This document shows positions 22,321 through 30,522 of a DNA stretch of 64,000 nucleotides, in pieces. The DNA is taken from NCBI RefSeq assembly GCF_001898115.1, contig NZ_MKSQ01000019.1:24047-88046 (forward strand), read 5' to 3'. Both the position numbers and the translations under genes were made by a program. Under the pieces are notes generated by a model, which saw only the letters and a program-made list of their open reading frames with translations, had not been told where the DNA came from and did not search any database. Position 1 is the first letter of the stretch. Each line of letters begins with the position of its first letter. This DNA is from Allobosea sp. 67-29. Its GTDB lineage: Bacteria > Pseudomonadota > Alphaproteobacteria > Rhizobiales > Beijerinckiaceae.

Positions 22321-23714
22321 CGTCCCCAGCAGAAGCCTTGCCTTCCCAGACGAGCGGAGCGTGGGAATGGCGCAGTCGGGTCAAGGGAGGCGCATGGGAC
22401 GCATGGGAACAGGGTCGCTTCGGTCAGGAAATTCCGCCCTTCGCGGACGTGCAGGAACGCTGGACAGGCCCCGCCACCCTCGCCAAGTCCGCCTCGGAGC
22501 CTGCGGGCGGCGGGGACGGATGGAGAGATATCAGCACGGCGCCTAAAGACGAACGCGTCACCTTCATCGCATGCGAAGGGCCTTTCACCTATCAGTGCGG
22601 CTGGCAGGTCGAGGATGATGGCGAAGGCCGTCGTCGCGAGGGCTGGTATGATTTCGAGAACCAGTCTTTTGAGAACCCAACCCTGTGGCAGCCTTTCCCC
22701 AAGGCGCGTGACGCCGCCCTGTCCGCTCCCGCGTCGCCATCCCCTGCCGAGGCAGAAGCGCGGGAAGATGCTTGTCTATTCGGCGCGGGGTACTTGCGCG
22801 TCAATGCGGACGGTTCGCTGGACCGGATCGAGCCGCGTTCTGTGAAGTTCAAGGCTCCCCGTGCCGAGGCAGAAGCCTTGCCGACCGGGGGGGATGCGGT
22901 GGCGAGCTATCCTAGCCGGGTGGCGCAGGCGTGCGCGGTTCTGTTCGATGGCGACCCCACCGACGTTGCCGAGCGCCGTGATCGCTTTGCGGAGGAGGCC
23001 AACGAAGTTTGTCAGGCTTTCGGCATGACGCGCGAGGAGGCACACGCTCTCGTCGATTACACCTATGGTCGCCCGGTAGGCGAGCCCGGCAAGGAGATCG
23101 GCGCGGCTATGACCTCGCTGACATCGTTGGCCAATGAGGCCGGATACGGCCTGATGGAATGCGCCGAAGCCGATCTCGCAAACCTCATCCGGCCGGAGAC
23201 GATCGCGCGCATCCGTGCCAAGCGAGCGACACGCCACGGTCGCGGCCCCCTACCGGGTCTCTCGACACCTGCCGAAGCAGAAGCGCGAGACAGCGTTGCG
23301 CGCGCGATAGCGAGAGGCGATGGCATCGAGCTCGATTGGCTCCCCGATCAGTCGAGCCCTCGCTGGCAGCGCTACCGCAAGCTGGCCGACTTCGCGCTGG
23401 CATCCCTCCCGACCCCGAAGGCAGGGAAGATGGTCTGCGCAGCGGATTACGTCGTCTGGTCCAACGAGCATAGCGCATGGTGGGGGCCTGACGAAGCTGG
23501 CTATCGCGCCAAGCTCGAGGAAGCAGGCCGTTATGACCGCGAGCAGGCGCTCGCCATCTGCGCCGGCGCGCGCGGCGGCCGCCAGTATAACGAAAACCCC
23601 TCCGAGGTCCCGGTCCTCTTCGAGGATGCGGCGCGGTTCTGGCCGAATGACGCGCCCGAATGGCGCAGCGAACGCTGGCGCCGAAGCATGCCCGCCGATG
23701 AGGAGGGGGCGTGA
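22317..23714 (+). CDS. Mosaic phage protein with DUF551-like and MazG-like parts
   Basis: A 465-residue protein that looks like modules joined by a repeated linker. Residues about 65-125 (GWRDISTAPKDERVTFIACE, ending LWQPFP) resemble DUF551-type phage domains. Residues about 215-305 (RRDRFAEEANEVCQAFGMTR, then EEAHALVDYTYGRPVGEPGK) are all-helical, with an EExxE motif, and resemble MazG-like pyrophosphohydrolases, although the second metal-binding ExxD is not clear. The linker PAEAEAR or close variants occurs near residues 4, 142, 182 and 318, and is repeated at DNA level. The last 130 residues (FALASLPTPKAGKMVCAADY and on) are unassigned. Confidence 0.65.
   Translation: MTSPAEALPSQTSGAWEWRSRVKGGAWDAWEQGRFGQEIPPFADVQERWTGPATLAKSASEPAGGGDGWRDISTAPKDERVTFIACEGPFTYQCGWQVEDDGEGRRREGWYDFENQSFENPTLWQPFPKARDAALSAPASPSPAEAEAREDACLFGAGYLRVNADGSLDRIEPRSVKFKAPRAEAEALPTGGDAVASYPSRVAQACAVLFDGDPTDVAERRDRFAEEANEVCQAFGMTREEAHALVDYTYGRPVGEPGKEIGAAMTSLTSLANEAGYGLMECAEADLANLIRPETIARIRAKRATRHGRGPLPGLSTPAEAEARDSVARAIARGDGIELDWLPDQSSPRWQRYRKLADFALASLPTPKAGKMVCAADYVVWSNEHSAWWGPDEAGYRAKLEEAGRYDREQALAICAGARGGRQYNENPSEVPVLFEDAARFWPNDAPEWRSERWRRSMPADEEGA
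22326..23290 (+). repeat. Four interspersed short repeats encoding PAEAEA linkers
   Basis: A sequence close to CCTGCCGAGGCAGAAGCGCG recurs at about 22,743-22,765, 22,857-22,880 and 23,268-23,290. A shorter version sharing CAGAAGCCTTGCC lies at 22,326-22,342 and again inside the 22,857 copy. They divide the 22,317-23,714 gene into modules. Confidence 0.6.
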
Positions 23715-23983
23715 TGCTGGCGAACGAAGACGAGTGCCGCGCGATGGGGCTTGACGTGAAAGCCGTCGACAGGATCGCACGCCGCATCAATAGAGCCATG
23801 AAAGACGCGAACAGACTCGGGCTGATCCTTTTTGGCGGCGCCGGCAGCGGTTCGCTTCGCGGCGATGCCGACGAGCGCGGCCGTCGCCTGATCGTTGCAG
23901 ATTTCGACGGCACCAATTGGGATGGTGGAGACGGCGGCGGAGGCCAATGCGAAGACGGCTTGCTGCGTGGAGAAGGTCTATGA
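23714..23983 (+). CDS. Small hypothetical phage protein
   Basis: An 89-residue protein beginning at ATG 23,714 in a TGATG junction. It has a helical start (DVKAVDRIARRINRAMKDAN), a strand (RLGLILFGG) and a glycine-rich C terminus (DFDGTNWDGGDGGGGQCEDG). No family is recognised. Confidence 0.6.
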   Translation: MLANEDECRAMGLDVKAVDRIARRINRAMKDANRLGLILFGGAGSGSLRGDADERGRRLIVADFDGTNWDGGDGGGGQCEDGLLRGEGL

Positions 23984-24216
23984 AGCCGGCCATGCTCACG
24001 GCCCTGCACTGGCCGGGCGAACTGCCGCGGCTGGGCGACTACATCATGGCGGCGCGCGGCCGCACCGCCTTCAAGGTCGTCGAGATCCTGATGCCGACGA
24101 AGCCTGGCGCCCGGTATGTCGCTCGATTCCGCTGCGAGCGTCACTACGCTCTCCCGCATGATGCCGTGATCCATGGCTGGGAATGGGCGAAGAGGGAGCG
24201 GTCATGCCGGTCCTGA
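23980..24216 (+). CDS. Small beta-rich hypothetical protein
   Basis: A 78-residue protein that begins MKPAMLTALHWPGELPRLGD and continues with beta-type segments (AFKVVEILMPTKPGARYVAR). Length and pattern suggest a small barrel fold. It overlaps the next gene by 13 bases. Function unknown. Confidence 0.6.
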   Translation: MKPAMLTALHWPGELPRLGDYIMAARGRTAFKVVEILMPTKPGARYVARFRCERHYALPHDAVIHGWEWAKRERSCRS

Positions 24217-24719
24217 GCTACGGCGGCGCCATCGTTCCCTGGAATGCGTCCTGGACCGGCGAGGACCGCTATGAGGTCCGACCGTGCCGCTGGGCCAAGG
24301 GCAAGCGGGCGATGTGCTCGCCGCACAATCCCGGCGTCGGCAAGCCGGTCTTCGCGAAGCCGCATTTCGTCCGGCAGCGCCGCTCTATCATGGAGATGCG
24401 CTGCACCGTCTGCGGGGACGAGACGCCCGCCGGCGATCGCTGGTGGTTCAAGCTCGGCGAATTCAATGAAGGCTGGTTCATGACGGCCGAGTCGCCGGTG
24501 CATCGCTGCTGCGCTGAGCTCGCCTTGAAGCACTGCCCGCACCTCCGCGGCCGCGCCGGGGACCTCGAGCGCTTCCCGGGCGGAGCGTCCGTGCTGTTCT
24601 CGATCATCGCCGGCGCCGCCGTGGAACGGGATTTCGGCGTGGCGGTCACCGCGCATCAGCCGGCGATCGGGCATCTCAAGCTGGCCTGGCCGGCCTCGCA
24701 CTTCAGGGTGAAACGATGA
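24204..24719 (+). CDS. Cysteine-rich hypothetical phage protein
   Basis: A 171-residue protein. Residues about 60-115 contain MRCTVCGDETPAGDRWWFKL and VHRCCAELALKHCPHL, that is CxxC, then HRCC, then HC, which could bind zinc. I chose ATG 24,204; ATG 24,183 would add seven residues. The C-terminal 60 residues are mixed alpha/beta. It overlaps the J-domain gene by 4 bases. Confidence 0.65.
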   Translation: MPVLSYGGAIVPWNASWTGEDRYEVRPCRWAKGKRAMCSPHNPGVGKPVFAKPHFVRQRRSIMEMRCTVCGDETPAGDRWWFKLGEFNEGWFMTAESPVHRCCAELALKHCPHLRGRAGDLERFPGGASVLFSIIAGAAVERDFGVAVTAHQPAIGHLKLAWPASHFRVKR

Positions 24720-25288
24720 CGACTCCCTATCCGCTGTCCTGGCCGCACGGCATGCCGCGCGCGAAATCCCGTCGGACATCCCAGTTCCGGACCAGCCTGT
24801 CAGGCGCCCTGGCGAATGTCCGCGACTCGCTGCGCCGCTTCGGTGCCGACAGCGGCCGTCCGGTCAGCGAGATCATCATCTCGTCCAACGTCAGTCTGGG
24901 CCAGGACAAGCCGTCCGATCCCGGCGTCGCCGTGTGGTTCCTCTGGGACGGCGAGCAGCGCTGCTTCGCCGTCGACATCTACGGGAAGCCGGCCGAGAAC
25001 CTCCAGGCCATTCATCACGTCCTCGAGGCGCGCCGCACCGAGATGCGTCATGCCGGCGTCGCCATGGTGAAAGCCGCGATGGCCGGTTTTGCCGCGGCGC
25101 TTCCTCCGCCGGGCAGCAAGCCCTGGAACGAGATCCTTGGCGTCGCCGCCGATGCCTCGCCAGCGGCGATCGATGCCGCCTACCGGCGCCTGGCGGCCGA
25201 ACGCCACCCCGACAAGCCCGGGGGATCCGAGGCGATGATGGCCGAGCTCAACGCCGCGCGCGACCAGGCCCGCAAGGCGCACCGCTGA
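24716..25288 (+). CDS. J-domain (DnaJ-like) phage protein
   Basis: A 190-residue protein. Residues about 137-188 are a J domain: WNEILGVAADASPAAIDAAY, the essential HPD in AERHPDKPGGSEAMM, and the final helix LNAARDQARKAH. Such domains stimulate DnaK's ATPase, so it may recruit host DnaK to phage replication complexes. The N-terminal 130 residues (SEIIISSNVSLGQDKPSDPG, then GVAVWFLWDGEQRCFAVDIY) form an unassigned domain that probably supplies the client specificity. It shares TGATG with the next gene. Confidence 0.85.
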   Translation: MTTPYPLSWPHGMPRAKSRRTSQFRTSLSGALANVRDSLRRFGADSGRPVSEIIISSNVSLGQDKPSDPGVAVWFLWDGEQRCFAVDIYGKPAENLQAIHHVLEARRTEMRHAGVAMVKAAMAGFAAALPPPGSKPWNEILGVAADASPAAIDAAYRRLAAERHPDKPGGSEAMMAELNAARDQARKAHR

Positions 25289-25857
25289 TGGCGCAGTATG
25301 GGCAGCGGATCCAGCGCAGCCGGAAGCCTGGGGCGCGGGTTCCCAGCGATACCGTCTATGTCGGCCGCTCCGGGAAAGGCCTCGGCCGCTGGGGCAACCC
25401 CTTTCGCGTCGCCGGCCCGGCTGCGATCGCGCTGGCCGGCTGCTGGCATCTCGACACCTGGAAGGCCCGGCAATGGGCGGCGGCGAAGCTCTTCGCCCAC
25501 TGGATCGCCGGCCGGCTCACCGATATGACTCAACCGGTCCAGGATGCAGCCCTGGCCGAGCTCCGGCAGCAGGGGAGCCCGCTGCCGCCGACGCTGGATC
25601 AGATCCGCGCGGAGTTGACCTGGCACGCCGGCGGCGACGGCCGCGATCTCTGCTGCTGGTGTTCGCCTTTCGTCGACTGCCACGCCGACATCCTGCGCGC
25701 CGTCGCGATCGGCGCCGATCCCATCATCGCTTCGGGGACGTCGCCGCTCTGGGCGGACAATTTCCGGATGACAGAGCGGAATCGCGAATTCGCCCGCCGC
25801 GAGATCCGTGAGAACATTCGCCGCCGCGGCTATGTGAAGGGCTGGACGGCGTGGTGA
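25288..25857 (+). CDS. DUF4326 family protein
   Basis: A 189-residue protein with the DUF4326 signature at both ends: IQRSRKPGARVPSDTVYVGR and GLGRWGNPFRVAG, then CCWCSPFVDCHADILRAVA near the C terminus. The cysteine motif CxW-C with a following CHAD is typical of the family and suggests a metal site. About 80 residues between the halves are longer than in the shortest family members. Its function is unknown. It is the last gene of the rightward run. Confidence 0.85.
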   Translation: MAQYGQRIQRSRKPGARVPSDTVYVGRSGKGLGRWGNPFRVAGPAAIALAGCWHLDTWKARQWAAAKLFAHWIAGRLTDMTQPVQDAALAELRQQGSPLPPTLDQIRAELTWHAGGDGRDLCCWCSPFVDCHADILRAVAIGADPIIASGTSPLWADNFRMTERNREFARREIRENIRRRGYVKGWTAW

Positions 25858-25861
25858 TAGG

Positions 25862-26110
25862 CTAGGCGCCTATCAGTCTCGGCAGCAGAAGTGTCCCGGC
25901 CTGCGCAAAGGCCGAAATAGCGGCGAGCCAGGCCGCGATCGCATTTCGCCGCGCCTGCTTCTCGATCTTGTTCACCACGGACCACGGCGGCCCGCTAGCC
26001 CACGCTGTAGGCATTGGGGTGGCGATAATCGCTGCTGCCACCCAGAATCCGCCGGACCCGAGTGCAGCGATGGCCGCCACTGCCGGCAGCCAGGTCAACA
26101 ACGTCGCCAT
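25862..26110 (-). CDS. Small membrane protein
   Basis: An 82-residue protein with two or three hydrophobic segments (LLTWLPAVAAIAALGSGGFW, VAAAIIATPMPTAWA, and AWLAAISAFAQAGTLLLPRL) around a basic loop (KIEKQARRN). The ATG 26,110 is preceded by GGGAGG with good spacing. It converges with the last rightward gene, four bases apart. It could be a phage membrane protein, but no family is recognised. Confidence 0.65.
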   Translation of the reverse strand: MATLLTWLPAVAAIAALGSGGFWVAAAIIATPMPTAWASGPPWSVVNKIEKQARRNAIAAWLAAISAFAQAGTLLLPRLIGA

Positions 26111-26389
26111 ATGATTCCCTCCCGCTCTTGAGATGCGACGATCGCTGCCGATGGTCGACGTGTCCAGCGAGGGGTGAAACGTGAACACCGAGGCTGGGTT
26201 TTGTACGGATTTTGTCGAGGCGCGACCGTGGCAGGCGAGGGCAGTGGCGGGCCTAGGCCGGTGCGGCGCGGGCAGAGGCCGCAACCGCATCACAACGAAA
26301 CCTGCGACAAATATGCGTAAAATTATGCCTGAAGGCTCGAATCCCGGCCGAAACAGCCAAGAACTCAACTGCTGGGTCGCAAGTTCGAA
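26111..26389. other. Intergenic junction between prophage and tRNA-Thr
   Basis: No gene is called here. The last 20 bases before the tRNA (26,371-26,390) read GCTGGGTCGCAAGTTCGAAT, which resembles the T-arm of a tRNA in the opposite orientation to tRNA-Thr. A short AT-richer stretch lies near 26,300-26,330. This is where an attachment site would be expected, but no repeat partner can be seen in the window. Confidence 0.4.
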
Positions 26390-26464
<75 letters not shown>

Positions 26465-26658
26465 GCCGATTGCCGGCCGGAACGGCCGGCAGCCGCCCTT
26501 CGGACCCGAGCCCGTCGGCGACCCCTAGCGGTTACCAGCCGGCGGGCAGGAGAGCAAGCACGGCGAGCGGACCGCGCGGCAGCGGCTACCGCCGCCGGGC
26601 GACAGGCGATAAAGCGCTTCTCCTGTCCCTAGGCCACGGATGCGGAGCGCGCTGCGCC

Positions 26659-27894
26659 ATGAACTCCTCCTTGCAAGCGGATGTGCCGCAGGACATGGCC
26701 GGGCGGACAGAGCCCCCGAGACCGGGCGAGGTCTTTCGCGCATTCCTCAAGCTCGGGCTGACATCGTTCGGCGGGCCCGTCGCCCATCTCGGCTATTTCC
26801 GCGACGAGCTCGTGCTGCGGCGCAAATGGATCGACGAGGCCGGCTATGCCGATCTCGTCGCCCTGTGCCAGTTCCTGCCCGGCCCGGCCTCGAGCCAGGT
26901 CGGCTTCGCGCTCGGCCTGCTTCGCGGCGGCCCGTTGGGAGGGCTGGCGGCGTGGTGCGCCTTCACGCTGCCCTCGGCTGCGCTGCTGGTTCTCTTCGCC
27001 ATGGGGGCGGGCGCCTTCGGCGGGCCGGTCGGGTCGGGCCTGGTTCACGGGTTGAAGCTGGTCGCGGTGGCGGTCGTGGCGCAGGCCGTCTGGGGAATGG
27101 CGCGCTCGCTGGCTCCGGACAGGCCGCGCGCGGCGATCGCTCTTCTCTCGGTCTTCGTCGTGGTTTTCGCGACAGGGTCGATCGGGCAGATCGCGGCGAT
27201 CCTGGCCGGTAGCCTTCTCGGCGTCTGGTTGTGCCGCGACGGCGCGCCCGCGAGCCCGGCCCATCTCGCATTTGCGCTGTCGCGCCGCGCGGGCGCCTGC
27301 GCCCTGGCGGCCGCCTGTCTGCTCCTCGCGGCGCTGCCGCTGGCCGCGGCGGCGAGCGGCAGCCACGCCCTCGCGCTGTTCGACGTGTTCTATCGGGCCG
27401 GCGCGCTGGTGTTCGGTGGAGGACATGTGGTTCTGCCGCTATTGGAAACGGCGGTGGTGCGGCCCGGCTGGATCGACGCGAACGGATTCCTCGCCGGCTA
27501 TGGCGCGGCTCAGGCCGTTCCCGGCCCGCTGTTCAGCTTCGCAGCCTTTCTCGGCGCCGCGATGGAACCCTGGCCCAACGGCATGCTCGGAGCCGCGATC
27601 TGCCTGGTCGGCATCTTCGTGCCCGGGCTGCTGCTCGTGGCGGGGGCGCTGCCGTTCTGGAACGCCTTGCGCCGGCGGCCGCTCGCACAGGCCGCGATGC
27701 GCGGCGCCAACGCCGCCGTCGTCGGGGTGCTCGCGGCGGCGCTCTACAGCCCGGTCTGGACAAGCGCGGTGACCGGCCCGCCCGATTTCGCGGTGGCACT
27801 CGCCGGCTTCGTCCTGCTGACGGTGTGGAAGGCGCCGCCCTGGCTGGTGGTGGTGCTGACCAGCGCGACCGGCGTGGCGCTCGCACTGCTCTGA
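26659..27894 (+). CDS. chrA: Chromate transporter, ChrA family (CHR)
   Basis: A 411-residue inner-membrane protein with two homologous CHR domains. The first has FRAFLKLGLTSFGGPVAHLG, then CQFLPGPASSQVGFALGLLR; the second has FYRAGALVFGGGHVVLPLLE, then GYGAAQAVPGPLFSFAAFLG. These FGG and PGP motifs are the family signatures, and ten or so membrane helices are evident. Family members export chromate by proton or sulfate exchange. ATG 26,659 places the first domain about 25 residues in, typical for the family. Nothing nearby (no ChrB) confirms chromate as the real substrate. Confidence 0.9.
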   Translation: MNSSLQADVPQDMAGRTEPPRPGEVFRAFLKLGLTSFGGPVAHLGYFRDELVLRRKWIDEAGYADLVALCQFLPGPASSQVGFALGLLRGGPLGGLAAWCAFTLPSAALLVLFAMGAGAFGGPVGSGLVHGLKLVAVAVVAQAVWGMARSLAPDRPRAAIALLSVFVVVFATGSIGQIAAILAGSLLGVWLCRDGAPASPAHLAFALSRRAGACALAAACLLLAALPLAAAASGSHALALFDVFYRAGALVFGGGHVVLPLLETAVVRPGWIDANGFLAGYGAAQAVPGPLFSFAAFLGAAMEPWPNGMLGAAICLVGIFVPGLLLVAGALPFWNALRRRPLAQAAMRGANAAVVGVLAAALYSPVWTSAVTGPPDFAVALAGFVLLTVWKAPPWLVVVLTSATGVALALL

Positions 27895-27905
27895 ACGCTG
27901 GCCAT

Positions 27906-27935
27906 AAAAAAGGCCCCGCCCTTGCGGGCGGGGCC
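27906..27935 (-). terminator. Terminator for the leftward symporter gene
   Basis: A perfect 10-bp stem (GGCCCCGCCC at 27,912-27,921, GGGCGGGGCC at 27,926-27,935, loop TTGC) is preceded on the plus strand by AAAAAA, that is, followed by a T-tract on the minus strand. It thus terminates the leftward transcript of the MHS symporter. A second perfect hairpin (27,938-27,960, 10-bp arms) abuts that gene's stop codon. Confidence 0.85.
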
Positions 27936-27958
27936 GTGATCGCCGCCGCGGGCGGCGA

Positions 27959-29617
27959 TCACTTCAGGATGTCGCGATCCTTCGTCTCGGGCAGGAAGAG
28001 CAGGCCGATCACGAAGGTGCCGAGCGCCACGATGATCGGATACCACAGACCCGAGAAGATGTTGCCGCTCGCCGCCACGATGGCGAAGGCCGTCGGAGGC
28101 AGGAAGCCGCCGAACCAGCCGTTGCCGATGTGGTAGGGCAGCGACATGCCGGAGTAGCGGATGCGGGTCGGGAAGAGCTCGACCAGCAGGGCGGCGATCG
28201 GGCCGTAGACCATCGTGACGAAGAGCACGAGCACGAACAGGATGCCGACGGCCTTGAGCGCGCGGCCGTCGCTCAGGACCTGGCCGATCGAGGGCGTCTT
28301 CAGGATGCTGGCGTCACCCGCCTTGGGATAGCCGGCAGCCTGGGCCGCCGCGACGAGCTCGGCTGCTCCGCTGGGGGCGTCCGTGCCGTTGACCGTCGCC
28401 TTGAGCGGCGAGCCTGCCGGGCCGGGGACCAGCTCGTAGTGGATCGAGTTGGTCGCCAGCGTGCGGCGGACCACGTCGCAGGGCTTGGTGAAGGTGCGCA
28501 CGCCGACGGGGTCGAAGAGCGTGCCGCAGGCGGCCGGATCGGAGGTGAGCACGACCTTGACGTTCTCGGTCGCGCTGGTGAGCTTCGGGTTCACCGTGTT
28601 CGCGAGCATCGTGAACAGCGGGAAGTAGGTCAGCGCCGCGATCAGGCAGCCGGCCAGCAGGATCGGCTTGCGGCCGATCTTGTCCGAGAGCCAGCCGAAG
28701 AAGATGAAGAACGGCGTGCCCAGCAGCAGCGAGAACGCGATCAGCAGGTTGGCGGTGGTGCCGTCCATCTTGAGCGTCTGGGTCAGGAAGAACAGCGCGT
28801 AGAACTGGCCGGTGTACCAGACCACGGCCTGGCCGGCGGTGCCGCCGAGCAGCGCGACGATGCCGATCTTGGCGTTGGCCCAGGTGCCGAAGGCTTCGGT
28901 GAGCGGAGCCTTCGAATGGGTGCCTTCCTCCTTCATCCGCAGGAACGCCGGCGATTCGGCGAGCTGCAGGCGGATCCAGACCGAGAAGCCGAGCAGGATG
29001 ATCGAGAGCAGGAAGGGCACGCGCCAGCCCCAGGCGGCAAAGGTCTCCGGCGCCATGCTGAGGCGCAGGATCAGGATGACGATCAGCGACAGGAACAGGC
29101 CGACCGTTGCCGTGGTCTGGATCCAGGAGGTGTAGAAGCCGCGGCGACCCATCGGGGCGTGCTCGGCGACATAGGTCGCGGCGCCGCCGTATTCGCCACC
29201 GAGAGCGAGGCCCTGCAGCAGGCGGCAGGCGATGAAGATGGTGGGAGCGGCGTAGCCGATGCTCTGGAAGCTCGGCAGCAGGCCGACCAGGAAGGTCGAG
29301 AGGCCCATCACCACCATGGTGACGAGGAAGGTGTATTTGCGGCCGATCATGTCGCCGAGGCGGCCGAAGAACAGCGCGCCGAAGGGGCGCACCGCGAAGC
29401 CCGCGGCGAAGCCGAACAGCACGAAGATGAACTTCGCCGTATCGTTGTCGCCGGGCACGAAGGTCTGCGCGATGTTGGCGGCGAGAGAGCCGGCCAGATA
29501 GAAGTCGTACCACTCGAAGACCGTGCCGGCCGACGAGGCGATGATGACCTTCCGTTCTTCCCTGGTCATCGGCCGCGGCGCGGAGGCCGATCCCGATGTC
29601 TGCGATGCCATGCTCAT
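27959..29617 (-). CDS. MFS transporter, metabolite:H+ symporter (MHS) family
   Basis: A 552-residue protein with 12 predicted helices. MHS-family signatures are FEWYDFYLAGSL in helix 1, AVRPFGALFFGRLGDMIGRK in the helix 2-3 loop, and the second-half copy FGWLSDKIGRKP. Relatives take up organic acids or osmolytes such as shikimate, proline/betaine or dicarboxylates. It is about 100 residues longer than usual because of an insertion between helices 9 and 10 (about residues 385-480), carrying two cysteines. ATG 29,617 has GGGAGG upstream. It stands alone, ending at a strong terminator; the substrate cannot be told from the context. Confidence 0.88.
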   Translation of the reverse strand: MSMASQTSGSASAPRPMTREERKVIIASSAGTVFEWYDFYLAGSLAANIAQTFVPGDNDTAKFIFVLFGFAAGFAVRPFGALFFGRLGDMIGRKYTFLVTMVVMGLSTFLVGLLPSFQSIGYAAPTIFIACRLLQGLALGGEYGGAATYVAEHAPMGRRGFYTSWIQTTATVGLFLSLIVILILRLSMAPETFAAWGWRVPFLLSIILLGFSVWIRLQLAESPAFLRMKEEGTHSKAPLTEAFGTWANAKIGIVALLGGTAGQAVVWYTGQFYALFFLTQTLKMDGTTANLLIAFSLLLGTPFFIFFGWLSDKIGRKPILLAGCLIAALTYFPLFTMLANTVNPKLTSATENVKVVLTSDPAACGTLFDPVGVRTFTKPCDVVRRTLATNSIHYELVPGPAGSPLKATVNGTDAPSGAAELVAAAQAAGYPKAGDASILKTPSIGQVLSDGRALKAVGILFVLVLFVTMVYGPIAALLVELFPTRIRYSGMSLPYHIGNGWFGGFLPPTAFAIVAASGNIFSGLWYPIIVALGTFVIGLLFLPETKDRDILK

Positions 29618-29913
29618 GGCGTGTTGCCTCCCCTGGTGAAATGCGCTTCCGCAGCGCGGCCCGGCTTCGATCGATCCGGTTTCCGCGCCGCCGGAACGGC
29701 GGGATTCCCGCACCGTTCCGGATCGACGCTGAGGTTTGCGCGCGGAAAGACACGGGCGCAATCAAGCACTTGGTCTTGCACCGTTGGTCTTAAGACTATC
29801 GATGGAGGAGCGATGCGGCGGGGAAGCGCCGTCGATGCAGGCTGGTCAGCGGCCGCCGGTTCACTATAATCCAATTGCGGAGGCCTGACGAGATGCGGAT
29901 GAGGAGACGCACC

Positions 29914-30432
29914 ATGGCGTTGCGTATCATCGGCCTGTCCTGCGGACTGCTGCTGGCCGCGAATCTGTCGCTCGACCCGGCTCTGGCCGGCGGTCGCGGA
30001 GGCGGTGCCGGGGCCCGTGCGACGAGCACCGCCTCGATCCATCACCCCGAGATGCGCGCCTTCCGGAGCAATCCGCGGGCTGCTCGCGCGGATTTTCGTC
30101 GCGGCCGGCACCATCGCTGGGCCTGGGGCGGCCCGGGCTTTGTCGATCCCTGGCTCTTCTATCCGCCGGGGAGCAGCGCAACGGTCGCCGTCATCGCGCA
30201 TCCCGCCGAACCGGCGCCGCCCGTCGATGCCGATTCCTTCGAGAACCTGACGGCGCGCGCCGGCATCCGCCGGGGGCCGCCGCCCGAGCCGACGATCTAC
30301 CGGCTGGAAGGTCCGCGCCTGCGGCCCGCGGCGCGGGTCATCCGCATCGGGGCGGCCGAGCCCGCCGGCAGGCGGACGCGCTATGCCCATGCCGAGACCG
30401 GAGCCTTGCTGCTGACCGTGCCGCGGCGGTAG
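29914..30432 (+). CDS. Secreted hypothetical protein
   Basis: A 172-residue protein with a predicted signal peptide (MALRIIGLSCGLLLAANLSL, with cleavage after DPALA). The mature part is Arg-, Pro- and Gly-rich (GGRGGGAGARATS; HHRWAWGGPGFVDPWLFYPP) and ends in a short beta-rich segment (TRYAHAETGALLLTVPRR). GAGGAG lies seven bases upstream of ATG 29,914; ATG 29,893 adds seven residues. No family is recognised. It converges on rlmB with a hairpin terminator between them. Confidence 0.65.
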   Translation: MALRIIGLSCGLLLAANLSLDPALAGGRGGGAGARATSTASIHHPEMRAFRSNPRAARADFRRGRHHRWAWGGPGFVDPWLFYPPGSSATVAVIAHPAEPAPPVDADSFENLTARAGIRRGPPPEPTIYRLEGPRLRPAARVIRIGAAEPAGRRTRYAHAETGALLLTVPRR

Positions 30433-30449
30433 GCCGATCCCGCAGGAGA

Positions 30450-30473
30450 GCGCCTGGCGTTGCGGCCAGGCGC
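30450..30473. terminator. Hairpin between convergent genes
   Basis: A 9-bp stem (GCGCCTGGC, 6-base loop, GCCAGGCGC) lies between the secreted-protein gene and rlmB. There is no T-tract, so it could act on either strand as a weak terminator. Confidence 0.5.
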
Positions 30474-30522
30474 GCCGCCTCGCCGCCGGTGGTCCGACGG
30501 AAACCGGCGGCCGACGTACCGG

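Larger units (their letters stand above)
1..26389. mobile_element. Prophage or prophage-derived element (partial; left end outside window)
   Basis: Nearly every gene in this stretch is a small, tightly overlapping phage-type gene. They include a CI-like S24 repressor next to a Cro-like gene, ParB-domain proteins, a replication winged-helix protein, Gp37/Gp68 (DUF5131), DUF1643, DUF4326, HNH and J-domain proteins. The right boundary is placed at tRNA-Thr (26,390-26,464), where gene content changes to chromosomal functions. No integrase, terminase, portal, capsid, tail or lysis gene is visible, so the structural module and recombinase would have to lie to the left of base 1, or the element is defective. 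The exact right attachment site is not proven, because the second copy of any att repeat is outside the window. Confidence 0.8.

Noticed and set aside
1..26389. Integrase, terminase, capsid, tail or lysis genes
   Set aside because: Searched for by motif and context in all frames; none is supported, so the element is reported as partial or defective.
28130..29869. A 579-codon rightward open frame
   Set aside because: Antisense to the MHS symporter; the composition is implausible for a protein (Glu/Gln/Arg/His-rich).
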